Assembly (NCBI GenBank): GCA_910584725.1
Contig: CAJUBE010000009.1
Span: 62,001 to 126,000, forward strand
DNA: 64,000 nt
Reading direction: 5' to 3'
From: an uncultured Lachnospiraceae bacterium
GTDB taxonomy: Bacteria; Bacillota; Clostridia; Lachnospirales; Lachnospiraceae
This document shows, one piece after another, positions 23,980 through 33,596 of the stretch. Position 1 is the first letter of the stretch, and every line of letters begins with the position of its first letter. The notes beneath the pieces were generated by a model. The model was given only the letters and a program-made list of their open reading frames with translations, did not search any database and was not told where the DNA came from. The translations under genes were made by a program, and so were the position numbers.

Positions 23980-25641
23980 ATGCGGGAGAGGAAAACGGTC
24001 ATGCGGCGCGCCGCGGCGGGGATCTATCTGGTGGGAATGATGCTGATGGGAACAGGTCTGCTCTGTGCGGGGTGCGCGTCGAAGGACGGCGGGCAGCAGG
24101 GAGCGGGACAGGCGTCGGCGGACGGGACGGATGCGCCCGCATGGGAGCGGTATTCGGGTGAGCCTGTTACATTTGACTGGTATATCAACTATTCGTGGTT
24201 CAATTCCGAATGGGGCGGCAATGTGGTGTCCGACAGGATTACGGAGGAGACGGGCGTAAACATACATTTCATTACGCCGGGCGGCAATGAAAAGGAGAAG
24301 TTAAACGCCCTGATTGCGGCGGATTCCCTGCCGGATTTCATCACGCTTGGCTGGTGGGAGCCGCAGATTGACGAGATGATAGACAGCGGCATGGTCTATG
24401 CCTTAAACGAGCTGGCGGACGAATACGACGCCTGCTTTTATCAGGTGAGCGACGCCGATGTGGTCAACTGGTACACGAAGGAGGACGGCAATATATACAG
24501 CTATCCCAACTCCTTTTTCACGGCAAAGGACATCGAGACATACGACAACATCAGCTCCAACCAGACGTTTCTCGTGCGCAAGGATATCTATGAGGCGATC
24601 GGCAGCCCGGACATGACGACGCCGGAAGGGTTTTCGGCGGCGGTCAAGAAAGCGCAGGACATGTTCCCGACGGTGGACGGGGAGCCGCTCATCCCGGTGG
24701 GCGCGCACGTGTTTAACGATCAGGGGAACGTCTCCTTCGACCAGTATCTGATGAATTTTCTGGCGGTGCCTTTTGAGGAAAACGGGGAGCTCTACGACCG
24801 TTACACAAATGAGGATTATCTGACATGGCTGAAAATGTTCCGCAGGCTCGGTGAGGAGGGATTTCTTGCGGACGACATTTTCATTGATCAGAGGATGCAG
24901 ACCGAGGAAAAGATGGCAAAGGGCAGGTATTTCTGTATGCTCTACCAGTATACGGATATGGTGGCGCAGCAGAAGGAACTTTATGTAAACCATCCGGAGC
25001 GAATTTATCTGGAGGTGGACGGCCCGAAGAATGCGGCGGGAGACGACCCGACGCTTCCCACAAGCGGCATCAACGGCTGGACGGTTACCCTGATATCAAA
25101 AAACTGCAAAAACCCGGAGCGGGCGATCGCCTTTATGGATTATATGCTGAGCGAACAGGGGCAGCTTCGCCTCTCGCTCGGGGTGGAGGGGGAGACCTTC
25201 GACTATGTGGACGGGAAACCGGTGGTAAAGGAGGAGGTAAATGAGCTGCTGAATACGGACAGGGCGGCATATAACCAGAGGTACGGCGCGGACAATACGT
25301 ACTGGATGCTGCAGGATAACAGGATGCAGTTAAAGTGGAAACAGGAGCCGGGGGAACCTGTCAGGCAGATCATGGAGTGGTCGTATCCCTATGTGATTTA
25401 CAACGGGCAGTACGACGCCTTCCTTCCGAAAGGTTCCAGAGAAGCCTATGCGGACAACAAAATCGAACTGCTGTGGAGCAAAACCCTTCCAAGGCTTCTG
25501 CTGGCGGAATCGGAGGAAGAATTTGACGAGATATTAGCTTTTTTTCTGGAAGAGAGAGAGGCGTGTGGGTTCAGGGAAGTGCAGGCGGCAAAGACAGCGC
25601 TGATGAAGCAGGCGAAGGAAAAGATGGGGATAGTGGAGTGA
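23980..25641 (+). CDS. Extracellular solute-binding lipoprotein without permeases
   Basis: A 553-residue binding protein of the long (LplA-like) type. The signal peptide ends in LLCAGC, giving a lipid-modified cysteine, and the mature part begins with a G/Q/A-rich linker, then PVTFDWYINYSWFNSEWGGNVVSDRITEETGVNIHF. Two starts are possible: ATG 23980 or ATG 24001, which has GGGAGAGGA upstream. No permease follows. The next genes are a YesM-type kinase and its regulator, so it may deliver sugar to the sensor rather than to a transporter, or share the upstream permeases. Confidence 0.82.
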   Translation: MRERKTVMRRAAAGIYLVGMMLMGTGLLCAGCASKDGGQQGAGQASADGTDAPAWERYSGEPVTFDWYINYSWFNSEWGGNVVSDRITEETGVNIHFITPGGNEKEKLNALIAADSLPDFITLGWWEPQIDEMIDSGMVYALNELADEYDACFYQVSDADVVNWYTKEDGNIYSYPNSFFTAKDIETYDNISSNQTFLVRKDIYEAIGSPDMTTPEGFSAAVKKAQDMFPTVDGEPLIPVGAHVFNDQGNVSFDQYLMNFLAVPFEENGELYDRYTNEDYLTWLKMFRRLGEEGFLADDIFIDQRMQTEEKMAKGRYFCMLYQYTDMVAQQKELYVNHPERIYLEVDGPKNAAGDDPTLPTSGINGWTVTLISKNCKNPERAIAFMDYMLSEQGQLRLSLGVEGETFDYVDGKPVVKEEVNELLNTDRAAYNQRYGADNTYWMLQDNRMQLKWKQEPGEPVRQIMEWSYPYVIYNGQYDAFLPKGSREAYADNKIELLWSKTLPRLLLAESEEEFDEILAFFLEEREACGFREVQAAKTALMKQAKEKMGIVE

Positions 25642-25651
25642 TAGAGATAAC

Positions 25652-27436
25652 GTGACTAAAAGTTGGAAAAAAGTATTCGACGGTCTGAAACTGAATGGCA
25701 AATTTACGCTGGTCATCTGCTTTTTTGTGGCTCTGCCGATCTCTGTCCTTGCGGGCGTGCTCTTTTACAATATGGAGCGCGGCGTGATTACCGAGAACAG
25801 AAATTATATGGAGTACACGATGGAGCGCAACGGGGACCATATCCGCAAAAACATTGACTCGGTCAATATGACGACACAGTTTTTTTTAAATGACGAGGCG
25901 CTTTTACAGATGCTGCAAAAGTCGATCAGGCGGGAAAAGATGGATACGGAAGAGCTGCTTGCCTTTTACCATTCCAATATCACGGCGCTGGAGCGTCTTG
26001 TCAGCAACAATACATTGTTGTACGGCGTGCGCATATACGCTGTAAACGATGAGGTGCAGGAGATGATGCCGATCCTTTACGGCCGCTCCCGTATGCAGAA
26101 AATGGCGTGGGCAGGGGAGGCGGACGTATCGGGCTGGCATTATCAGTATGAGGACGAACTGTTTGGCAATAACGGGACGACGCAGCTTGCGGCGCTGGTG
26201 ACAAACATAGAAGATTATGACAACGGGCTGATCGGGGTGATGGAGACGGCGGTTACTATGGAGAATATGTTTCCGCCGCTGTATGAAGATATGGAAGATG
26301 AGTGGAGCTGCTTTGTCTCTGACGAGGGGGAGCTGTACTTTGGCGGGAATGAGGCGGGCGGGCCGGAAGAATTGGTGCTGCTTAAAATGGAGCAGGATCT
26401 TGAAAAAGACGGCATATACACGAGATATCTCAAACAGGACGGCGAGCATCTGATCGTTTCCGGCCTGTATGTCCGGGAGCTGCAGGGAACGCTTTTGTCC
26501 GTGAAAAATATTTCGGAAAATGTGCGCTACGTGTATCGGATGAGGAATATCTTTGTGGCGGTTATGCTGGTGATACTTATCGGGCTGGCTTTTCTGATCA
26601 ACTTTATCGTAAAGAGGCTGCTGCGTCAGTTTTACGAAATTTTGAAATCCATCCGCCTGATACAGAAGGGTGATCTGCAGGTCAGGATCGCGGGCTGCGG
26701 AAATGACGAGATGGGCGAGCTGGGAACTCAGATCAACAAGATGTTGGATCGGATTGAACGGCTTATGAAGGAAAATATAGACAGGGAAATGCTGGCAAAG
26801 AATGCCCAGATCCGCGCGCTGCAGAACCAGATCAACGCGCATTTCATCTACAACGTGCTGGAGTCCATTAAGATGATGGCGGAGATCGAAGAGGAGTATG
26901 TGATTTCCGATGCCATCACATCTCTTGGCAATCTGCTCCGTTACAGCATTCGCTGGGTGGCTGGCAACGTGCGGGTGGAGGAGGAGATCGCCTATATTAA
27001 AAATTATCTGGTTCTCATCAATCTGCGCTTTGACTATGAGATTTATCTTTCCCTCAATCTGCCGGAGGAAGTTCTGAAGCAGGAGATACCGAAAATGTCT
27101 CTGCAGCCGATTGTGGAAAACGCCATTTATCACGGCATAGAGGAGCTGGCGGAGGACACCAACATTTATATCAAGGGAATGATACGGGACGGGGATTGTG
27201 TGATCGAGATCAGCGACGCCGGCAAAGGCATGAGGGAAGAGTCGCTTCAAAAACTCAGGAAACGGATCGCCGGGGAGATCGAACCCGACGGGGGTTCCGG
27301 GAACGGCATCGGCTTAAAGAACGTGCAGGATAGAATACGGATGAGTTTCGGGGCGGCGTACGGGATCACGGTTGACTCGAAGCTTGGGTGTTACACGAAG
27401 GTTACGGTGCGCATACCGGTGTACCGCGGAGAATAG
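25652..27436 (+). CDS. YesM-type sensor histidine kinase
   Basis: A 594-residue membrane kinase. It has a transmembrane helix near residues 18-40, an extracellular dCache-like sensor of about 260 residues, and a second helix near 300-322 (IFVAVMLVILIGLAFLINFIV). A HAMP domain follows, then the His_kinase domain with His397 in NQINAHFIYNVLESIKMM, and a HATPase domain (QPIVENAIYHGIEEL, GNGIGLKNVQDRIRM). The GTG start lies 10 bp after the binding-protein stop and has only a weak ribosome site. It should phosphorylate the AraC-type regulator encoded next. Confidence 0.92.
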   Translation: MTKSWKKVFDGLKLNGKFTLVICFFVALPISVLAGVLFYNMERGVITENRNYMEYTMERNGDHIRKNIDSVNMTTQFFLNDEALLQMLQKSIRREKMDTEELLAFYHSNITALERLVSNNTLLYGVRIYAVNDEVQEMMPILYGRSRMQKMAWAGEADVSGWHYQYEDELFGNNGTTQLAALVTNIEDYDNGLIGVMETAVTMENMFPPLYEDMEDEWSCFVSDEGELYFGGNEAGGPEELVLLKMEQDLEKDGIYTRYLKQDGEHLIVSGLYVRELQGTLLSVKNISENVRYVYRMRNIFVAVMLVILIGLAFLINFIVKRLLRQFYEILKSIRLIQKGDLQVRIAGCGNDEMGELGTQINKMLDRIERLMKENIDREMLAKNAQIRALQNQINAHFIYNVLESIKMMAEIEEEYVISDAITSLGNLLRYSIRWVAGNVRVEEEIAYIKNYLVLINLRFDYEIYLSLNLPEEVLKQEIPKMSLQPIVENAIYHGIEELAEDTNIYIKGMIRDGDCVIEISDAGKGMREESLQKLRKRIAGEIEPDGGSGNGIGLKNVQDRIRMSFGAAYGITVDSKLGCYTKVTVRIPVYRGE

Positions 27437-27444
27437 GGGGTGAA

Positions 27445-27593
27445 GATTGAAAAATAAGTCTGATGACCTTATTGTTTCAACTCCCGAACAAGTTCGGGCG
27501 CGAGTTTGTGTCGGAGCCACAAACTCGGAATCGCAGAGCAAAATTTGAGATTTTGCTCGCGTGCCGTCGCGAAAAGATGCTCCGACATGGAGG
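27445..27593 (+). promoter_or_regulatory. Pseudoknot leader, copy 3 (before the response regulator gene)
   Basis: Hairpin 1 is GATTGAAAAATAAG with an imperfect partner. An extra CCCGAAC/GTTCGGG hairpin follows. Hairpin 2 is GAGTTTGTG/CACAAACTC with loop TCGGAGC (27511-27517). Hairpin 3 is GAGCAAAAT/ATTTTGCTC. GCTCCGA at 27579-27585 pairs perfectly with the loop and ends 3 nt before GGAGG. Confidence 0.7.
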
Positions 27594-27598
27594 TAACC

Positions 27599-29098
27599 AT
27601 GAAAACGGTGCTGATTGTGGAAGATGAAAAGATGATACGGCAGGGCATACGGGCAATGATCCAGCGAAGCGGCGTTCCCGTGGAGGTGATTATGGAGTGC
27701 GGCAACGGGGAGATGGCGCTTGATATCCTGCGCAGCCAGAAGGTGGACGTGATGTTCACGGATATCCGTATGCCAAAAATGACCGGCGTAGAGCTGGTGC
27801 AGCGGATACAGGAACTGGACGAGAAGCCTCTGATCGTTGCGGTCAGCGGGTATGCTGATTTTTCTTACGCGGTGGAGATGCTGCGCATGGGCGCGCGGGA
27901 ATATCTCTTAAAGCCGGTGGAGCGGGAGAAGCTGTGGGATATCCTCAGAAAGCTGGAGCAGGAGATATCCGAAAACCGGGAGAGCAGCCGTACCAACAAA
28001 CGTCTCGGGTACCAGCAGCTAAAATATCTGATGCTAAACGAGCGGATCACCGAGGAGGAACTCCATACCATGCAGACCGAGTATGAGAGCGAGTTCGACC
28101 TGCATGCGTATCAGGTGTGTGTGGTGAATCCCAGGGACGTCGAGACGGGACAGGAGCAGCCTTATATTTATCTTCACAATATTGAGGGAGACGACGTGTA
28201 TCTTGTGCCGGAGAAAAATACGCAGCTTCTGTTGAGAAACGAGCTGTCGCAGGCGTATGCGGGCGTCAGTCTTCTGCACAGCGGCATCCGGGAGATGCGG
28301 ACGGCATACAGGGAGGCGGTGGATGCGAGACGCCGCGCCTTCTGTGTGGGACGGATGCCGGTGTACGCGGATGAGCCGGAAAAGCATGTGCCGGAAGAGT
28401 TTGTTGAACAGGGGAAACGGTTTGCCGGCGCGGAAATGAGACTTAAGAGAGTGCAGCTTGTCGGTACGGATAAGAAAGAGGAGCTGGTGAAAGCGTGGAA
28501 CGGACTGTTTCACGCGGTCAGGAACGAGTGGATCACCCCCTCCGATTTTGTGAGTGGTATGGACGACTTTTTTAAGGAAGCGCAGAAGACATACCGGAAT
28601 GTGCTGGCGGAAGAGCAGGACAGTGTGAAGCGGCTGAGAGCGTATTATGCCTATTCGTCATTGGAGACATGGCAGGCGGAATTTATGGAGTGGCTTCTGG
28701 GGCTGCACGAGCAGATCAACAGCCGGTTTGACAGCAGCAAAAACCAGCAGAAGATCAAGCAGGCGATTGCCTATATTCAGGAAAATTTCGACAAGGATCT
28801 GAACATGGCGGTGGTCTCCAACCATATCTCCATGAATTATTCCATGTTTTCCTATCTCTTTAAAGAGTATACGGGCAGCAACTTCGTCAATTACCTGAAG
28901 GGAATCCGCATGGAGGAGGCGAAGCGGCTGCTTGCGGAGACGGATCTGCGGATTATCGAGATCAGCGCAAAAATCGGGTACGACAACGAAAAACATTTTA
29001 TGAAAATATTCAAGGCCTCCTGCGGGGTATCCCCGAGCGAATACCGGAAAAATGTGCAAAACGACCATTTTTCAAGGGGGGGGGGTAAAAGTAACTGA
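27599..29098 (+). CDS. AraC-family response regulator (YesN type)
   Basis: A 499-residue transcription factor. The receiver domain at the N-terminus begins MKTVLIVEDEKMIRQGIRAMI and has the phospho-acceptor aspartate in VDVMFTDIRMPKMTG and the conserved lysine in EYLLKPVER. A middle region of about 250 residues follows. The C-terminal AraC double helix-turn-helix includes MNYSMFSYLFKEYTGSNFVNYLKGIRMEEAKRLL and IGYDNEKHFMKIFKASCGVSPSEYR. The start follows GGAGG at the end of a structured leader. It probably activates the neighbouring carbohydrate genes. Confidence 0.93.
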   Translation: MKTVLIVEDEKMIRQGIRAMIQRSGVPVEVIMECGNGEMALDILRSQKVDVMFTDIRMPKMTGVELVQRIQELDEKPLIVAVSGYADFSYAVEMLRMGAREYLLKPVEREKLWDILRKLEQEISENRESSRTNKRLGYQQLKYLMLNERITEEELHTMQTEYESEFDLHAYQVCVVNPRDVETGQEQPYIYLHNIEGDDVYLVPEKNTQLLLRNELSQAYAGVSLLHSGIREMRTAYREAVDARRRAFCVGRMPVYADEPEKHVPEEFVEQGKRFAGAEMRLKRVQLVGTDKKEELVKAWNGLFHAVRNEWITPSDFVSGMDDFFKEAQKTYRNVLAEEQDSVKRLRAYYAYSSLETWQAEFMEWLLGLHEQINSRFDSSKNQQKIKQAIAYIQENFDKDLNMAVVSNHISMNYSMFSYLFKEYTGSNFVNYLKGIRMEEAKRLLAETDLRIIEISAKIGYDNEKHFMKIFKASCGVSPSEYRKNVQNDHFSRGGGKSN

Positions 29099-29105
29099 CG
29101 TAAAT

Positions 29106-31010
29106 TTAGCGGCGTGCGGCGTGATGCTTTTCCTTCTCTTTGTACATCTGTTTGTCGGCAAGGGAAAACAGGTCCCGGACATGCTCCGCCCCAAAACCGG
29201 CAGCGGGGTGCGCGGAGGCGTAACCGCAGCTGCAGGAAATATCGTATGTTTTGCCGCTTAACTTGTTGTAGTTATCGAGATAGGCGGCAATGGACTGCAC
29301 GCGTTTTTTCGCATCCTTTTCGGAGAGACCGGCTGCGAGCATATAAAACTCATCGCCCGAAAAACGGGCACAGATATCCCCCTCGCCGGCGGTGCTTTCG
29401 ATCGCCTGTCCCAAAACCCGGATGGCAAAGTCGCCTTCGCCATGGCCGTAGTTGTCGTTGATGCCTTTCAGCCCGTCCATGTCGATCAGAAAGGCTGTGA
29501 GGGAAAGACCTTCCGAGCGGGCGCGGTTAAAGAGCGTCTCCTCCAGGCGGTCATAGCCGTGCCTGTTGTAAAGACCGGTCAGCGCATCCTTCATATAGAT
29601 ATCTTCCAGACGATCCACCAGCATGCCGGTGCGCTTTGCCTCGCAGACGCTCTGCAGCATCTGGTTGATGTTCATCTGCCACTGCACAAGGCGGAACTGG
29701 TAGTCGATCCGGTTGCCTTCGTAGGCGAGGGCGATATAGCCGAACTTTTTGTCTTCAAAATACAGCGGAATATAAATATACGCGCAGTCGGAATCGGCGT
29801 AAAGATAATCCGGCAGCAGGTTCTTTTTCAGGAAGCTGCACTCCGGCAGCCGTTTTCCGTTTTTATACGCAAATTTTAATAGGATGGTATCGGTGTCCGA
29901 AGCGGTTTCCTCCCTGTTTGTGAGGGCGAGAATGTGGCTGGAGACGGAGTCCCAGTCGGCGTACAGACACAGATAAAATTCCCGGCAGTGCTCCAGCTGC
30001 GGCAAAAATTCCGTGAGCAGTTCCATACCCGTGTCGAGATCCGTCACATGCTGCAGGGAGGACGACATGTTCATGGAGCCGAGGATGGAATTTTCCAGAG
30101 AGGCGATGCGGTCTGAAAGCGTCTGCGAAAAAAAGACGGCGTTGGCGTTCCCGACATGACTGCAGCCGCAGGAGTTTCGAATCAGCAGCTCGGCGGACGG
30201 ACCGGCAGCGTCGGGACTGCCGCCACGGATCAGCGAAAGAAGGTTTTCCACAGATCGGGCGCCCAGCTCATATACAGGAAAAGAGACGGTCGTGAGCATG
30301 GGGGAGGCGCTTTGTCCGTCCGGCGTATCGTCGCACCCTGTTATGGCGATGTCCTCGGGCACGCGGTATCCTGCCGCGAGGGCGGAGGCGAGGAACATGA
30401 GGGCGAGCCTGTCATTGTAGCAGACCACGGCATCCGGCGTCCCGGTACGGCAGAAGAAGTCCAGCGCCCGATTTACCTCACCGCTCTCATACTTACAGTG
30501 GTAAATATCGTTTTCGGCGGGCGTTTTCCCGTGCTTCTTCAAGGCGTCCCGGTAATAGGACTCCCTCACGTCCGAGATATAGGATTCCGTGGAACAGCCC
30601 AGAAAACAGATGCGGGAAGCGCGGTGTACGGTCAGAAAATGGGAAGTCAGATCGCCTGTCATAGAGTTGTTTTCCAGCGAAATCACGGGAAAATGGGCGT
30701 CCTTTACGGCGATTTCCACAATCGGGCAGGAGAGCGTCTGTAACTGTTCCAGAATTTTCCGGCGAAGCTCCTGCGAGATATAAGTGTCGGAGGCAAAAAT
30801 GACGCCGTCAAAGCTGTCATAGTTCGGGATATGCAGAATACTCTCCTCGCCGCGCGCGTAGGAGCCGAGATTTTCCCCGTCAAGGGAGGTAAAGATTTCT
30901 GCAGTATATCCGTATTCCACGGCGCGGTCGATGATTCCCTGACAGACGCCCTGCTGGTAGGCGCCGAATATATGGGAGATAAATACACCGATCTTTTTGG
31001 CATGGTACAT
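29106..31010 (-). CDS. Diguanylate cyclase with LacI-type periplasmic-binding-like sensor domain
   Basis: A 634-residue cytoplasmic protein. The first ~280 residues resemble the ligand-binding domain of LacI-family regulators (KKIGVFISHIFGAYQQGVCQGIIDRAVEYGY, DAVVCYNDRLALMFLASAL, GYRVPEDIAITGCDD) but without the DNA-binding helix-turn-helix. A GAF-like middle region follows. The C-terminal GGDEF domain has DMDGLKGINDNYGHGEGD and the active-site loop SGDEF (residues 551-555), a variant compatible with activity. I chose the ATG at 31010 because AAGGAGG lies 9 nt upstream. It is transcribed divergently from an HD-GYP gene and is probably sugar-responsive. Confidence 0.87.
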   Translation of the reverse strand: MYHAKKIGVFISHIFGAYQQGVCQGIIDRAVEYGYTAEIFTSLDGENLGSYARGEESILHIPNYDSFDGVIFASDTYISQELRRKILEQLQTLSCPIVEIAVKDAHFPVISLENNSMTGDLTSHFLTVHRASRICFLGCSTESYISDVRESYYRDALKKHGKTPAENDIYHCKYESGEVNRALDFFCRTGTPDAVVCYNDRLALMFLASALAAGYRVPEDIAITGCDDTPDGQSASPMLTTVSFPVYELGARSVENLLSLIRGGSPDAAGPSAELLIRNSCGCSHVGNANAVFFSQTLSDRIASLENSILGSMNMSSSLQHVTDLDTGMELLTEFLPQLEHCREFYLCLYADWDSVSSHILALTNREETASDTDTILLKFAYKNGKRLPECSFLKKNLLPDYLYADSDCAYIYIPLYFEDKKFGYIALAYEGNRIDYQFRLVQWQMNINQMLQSVCEAKRTGMLVDRLEDIYMKDALTGLYNRHGYDRLEETLFNRARSEGLSLTAFLIDMDGLKGINDNYGHGEGDFAIRVLGQAIESTAGEGDICARFSGDEFYMLAAGLSEKDAKKRVQSIAAYLDNYNKLSGKTYDISCSCGYASAHPAAGFGAEHVRDLFSLADKQMYKEKEKHHAARR

Positions 31011-31073
31011 GAAAAAATGCCTCCTTCCGAAAGTAACAAACTCATCTTTCTCTATTGTAAAGGAAGGATTTGT

Positions 31074-31103
31074 ATTTTGCAATTTATCATTTGGATAAGT
31101 CAA
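31074..31103 (-). promoter_or_regulatory. Candidate promoter of the diguanylate cyclase gene
   Basis: On the minus strand: TTGACT (31103-31098), 18 bp, CAAAAT (31079-31074). This is a modest match to consensus. Confidence 0.35.
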
Positions 31104-31215
31104 GATAAGGTTAAAGTAGCCAAAATGGCTTTGTTAATTTTGTCGTAATTTACAAGGAAAAAGCAATGCAAAATATGGTAAAATAAGATTAATTATGACT
31201 TAAAGAGGAAATTTT

Positions 31216-33240
31216 ATGATTTGGAGTTATATATTGTGTGGCCTGGCGGCAGTTTGTGCGTTTGCTTACGCCGTCATTACTTATAAAAGAAAAACACATT
31301 TGGCATTTGTTACGGGCAATATGTTTATGGCGGCCTGCGCGGTGAATCTCACCTACATGGCCAGGATATGGGCCCGCACTTATTTTATTGCTTCGCTGAC
31401 GACCAGCGCCTATTTTGTGTGTCTGGATTTTCTCGTTTTATCTATGGTCTACTATATGACAGAGTTTACCCAGTCAAAAATCGAGAAGCCAAGATTTAAA
31501 CGTGTGCTGATTTTCTCGGTCTATTTTTTGACGTTTATCGATGCGGCGGTTTTGATTCTCAATGTTTTTCATGAAGTGATTTTGCGCTATCAGCACCATG
31601 CGGACAGTATTTATGCCATAAAATTTATGTTTGAACCAAAGCCGGGATTTTATATACATCTGGCTTTTGTATATCTGCTTGTGGCTGTGATCTTTTTCAT
31701 ATTGATTCGCAAGATTGTAAACGTGCCGAAAATATATCGCGCCAGATATGTCAACACACTTCTTGCCCTTTGTGTAATCGGATTGCTTACCATTTTTTAT
31801 ATGTTGGAACTTTTCAAGGTGCCCATGGATGTGGCGGTGCTGGTTTACGGGTTTGTATGTCCGTTGGTTTACAGGAATACTTTCGACTATTCTTCGAAAG
31901 GAATGCTGAATACGACCCGTAAAATGGTTTTGGAATATATGGGGATGCCGGTCATTCTCTTTGATTATGAGGGATATGTGGCGGATACGAACCGGGATAT
32001 GAGGGCGCTGTTTCCGGCGCTGGACGATCAGGTGAACCGGATCAGCATGACGGATTTTTTGCAGCTTGGCGCGTTTCACGATTTGCAGAGCATTGAGACG
32101 GATCAGACGTTTGTGTGGGAGAATCCGGGCAGTGTGGGCGCGCGCAGATATCACTGTGTCTTTAACTGCTTAAAGGACGGAAAAGGGCATGGCATCGGAC
32201 ATCTGCTCATTATGAAAAATGTGGAGACGGAGCGGGATATGCTGACCCGCCTTTATTCTAAGGACAGCTTTTACGGAGAGATGGACAAGCTGCTTGCGAA
32301 AGGCGTCTATCCCGTGACGGTGGTGGTGTGCAATGCCAACGGTATTGGGCTTGTCAACGACGTGTACGGCTGGCAAAAGGGAAATGAGCTGCTTCGGAAG
32401 GCGGCTGACCTTTTGCGGGAGAATCTGCCGCCCGGCGCGATTTTAGCAAGGCTTGCTGACGGGGATATGGCGGCAGCTCTCACGGAGATGGAGCAGGAGT
32501 ATGCGATTCGCGCTTTTGAGAACATTAAGGAACAGTACGGGAAAGTCAATGATACCGGAATTGACACGGATATCGAGTACGGGATCGCGGTGATTCGGGA
32601 TGAGGGAAAAAGTGTGGAGGATGCCATACGGGAGGCTTCGGAGAGTATGCGCACGAAGAAGCTGATGAACCAGTCCTCCCAGAAGAGCTCTCTTCTGGAT
32701 TCCCTGACCCAGACGCTGACGGAGAGCGATTACGAGACGGAGGAGCATGTGGAGCGGACGAGGGAGATGGCGATCCGGCTTGGCAAGGCGTTAAACCTCA
32801 CGGATGGTGATCTGGGGAAACTGGCGCTTCTGGCGGTGCTTCACGATATCGGGAAAATTGCCATTCCCCATTCGATTCTTTTAAAACCCGGGAAGCTGAC
32901 GGATGCGGAGTGGGAGATCATGAAGACCCACACGGAGAAAGGCTATCGGATCGCCAGCGCATCCAAGGAGCTTAAGCCCATCGGCGAATATATTCTGCAC
33001 CACCATGAGCGGTGGGACGGCGGCGGGTATCCGGGCGGGCTTGCGGGAGATGAAATTCCGCTTTTGTCCCGCATTATCACGGTGGTGGACTCCCACGACG
33101 TGATGGTGCACGACAGACCATACCACAAGGCGATGAGCTGGGAGGCAGCGGAGGCGGAACTTCGCCGTTGCTCCGGCACGCAGTTTGACCCGAATCTGGT
33201 GGAAGTGTTTCTGGAGGTGTTGAAGGAGGAGGCGTCTTGA
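31216..33240 (+). CDS. Membrane protein with degenerate GGDEF and HD-GYP domains
   Basis: A 674-residue protein. The first ~220 residues carry seven or so hydrophobic helices (a 7TM sensor), followed by a PAS-like segment. A GGDEF-like domain has its catalytic loop replaced by ADGDM (residues 414-418), so it should not make c-di-GMP. The C-terminal HD-GYP phosphodiesterase domain is intact: LHDIGKIAIP (His543-Asp544), HHERWDGGGYPGG (GYP at 604-606) and DSHDVMV. It probably degrades c-di-GMP opposite to the divergent cyclase. The ATG follows AAAGAGG. Confidence 0.88.
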   Translation: MIWSYILCGLAAVCAFAYAVITYKRKTHLAFVTGNMFMAACAVNLTYMARIWARTYFIASLTTSAYFVCLDFLVLSMVYYMTEFTQSKIEKPRFKRVLIFSVYFLTFIDAAVLILNVFHEVILRYQHHADSIYAIKFMFEPKPGFYIHLAFVYLLVAVIFFILIRKIVNVPKIYRARYVNTLLALCVIGLLTIFYMLELFKVPMDVAVLVYGFVCPLVYRNTFDYSSKGMLNTTRKMVLEYMGMPVILFDYEGYVADTNRDMRALFPALDDQVNRISMTDFLQLGAFHDLQSIETDQTFVWENPGSVGARRYHCVFNCLKDGKGHGIGHLLIMKNVETERDMLTRLYSKDSFYGEMDKLLAKGVYPVTVVVCNANGIGLVNDVYGWQKGNELLRKAADLLRENLPPGAILARLADGDMAAALTEMEQEYAIRAFENIKEQYGKVNDTGIDTDIEYGIAVIRDEGKSVEDAIREASESMRTKKLMNQSSQKSSLLDSLTQTLTESDYETEEHVERTREMAIRLGKALNLTDGDLGKLALLAVLHDIGKIAIPHSILLKPGKLTDAEWEIMKTHTEKGYRIASASKELKPIGEYILHHHERWDGGGYPGGLAGDEIPLLSRIITVVDSHDVMVHDRPYHKAMSWEAAEAELRRCSGTQFDPNLVEVFLEVLKEEAS

Positions 33241-33271
33241 AAGTAAGTTTATGTGAAAATGCCGATTTATA

Positions 33272-33289
33272 GTACAGAATATTGTACAA
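33272..33289. promoter_or_regulatory. Candidate YefM-YoeB operator
   Basis: TGTACA at 33283-33288 inside TTGTACAA, with a related half-site AGTACA 12 bp upstream. Both lie just before the -35 box. YefM is known to bind TGTACA-core palindromes. Confidence 0.5.
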
Positions 33290-33293
33290 AATA

Positions 33294-33322
33294 TTGACAA
33301 TACTATCAATTTGAACTAAACT
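33294..33322 (+). promoter_or_regulatory. Promoter of the yefM-yoeB operon
   Basis: TTGACA, 17 bp, TAAACT, about 20 bp upstream of the ribosome site. Confidence 0.65.
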
Positions 33323-33344
33323 TTATTAAAAGGGGTGTGAGAAT

Positions 33345-33596
33345 ATGATAGCGACTAATTTTTCTAATGTGAGAAATAATTTTAAGGAAGTCTGTGATCA
33401 GGTTGTACATGATTCAGATATTGCGATTATTACAAGAAAAAACGATGAAAATGTTGTGCTTATGTCTCAGGCGCAATATAATAATCTGATGGAAAATCTT
33501 CATATAAGAAAAAGCAAGGCAAACTATGAATGGCTGAAAGAATCTGTCATGCAGGCTGAGGAAGGAAAACTGGTGGACTTTGAGGCAGAGGAATAA
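33345..33596 (+). CDS. yefM: YefM-family antitoxin (Phd/YefM)
   Basis: An 83-residue antitoxin. The N-terminal DNA-binding half (MIATNFSNVRNNFKEVCDQVVHDSDIAIITRKNDENVVLMSQAQYNNLMEN) is a classic YefM/PhdYeFM pattern; the C-terminal helix binds and blocks the toxin. It lies 17 bp before yoeB and probably autoregulates through TGTACA sites. The ribosome site AAGGGGTG precedes the ATG. Confidence 0.92.
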   Translation: MIATNFSNVRNNFKEVCDQVVHDSDIAIITRKNDENVVLMSQAQYNNLMENLHIRKSKANYEWLKESVMQAEEGKLVDFEAEE

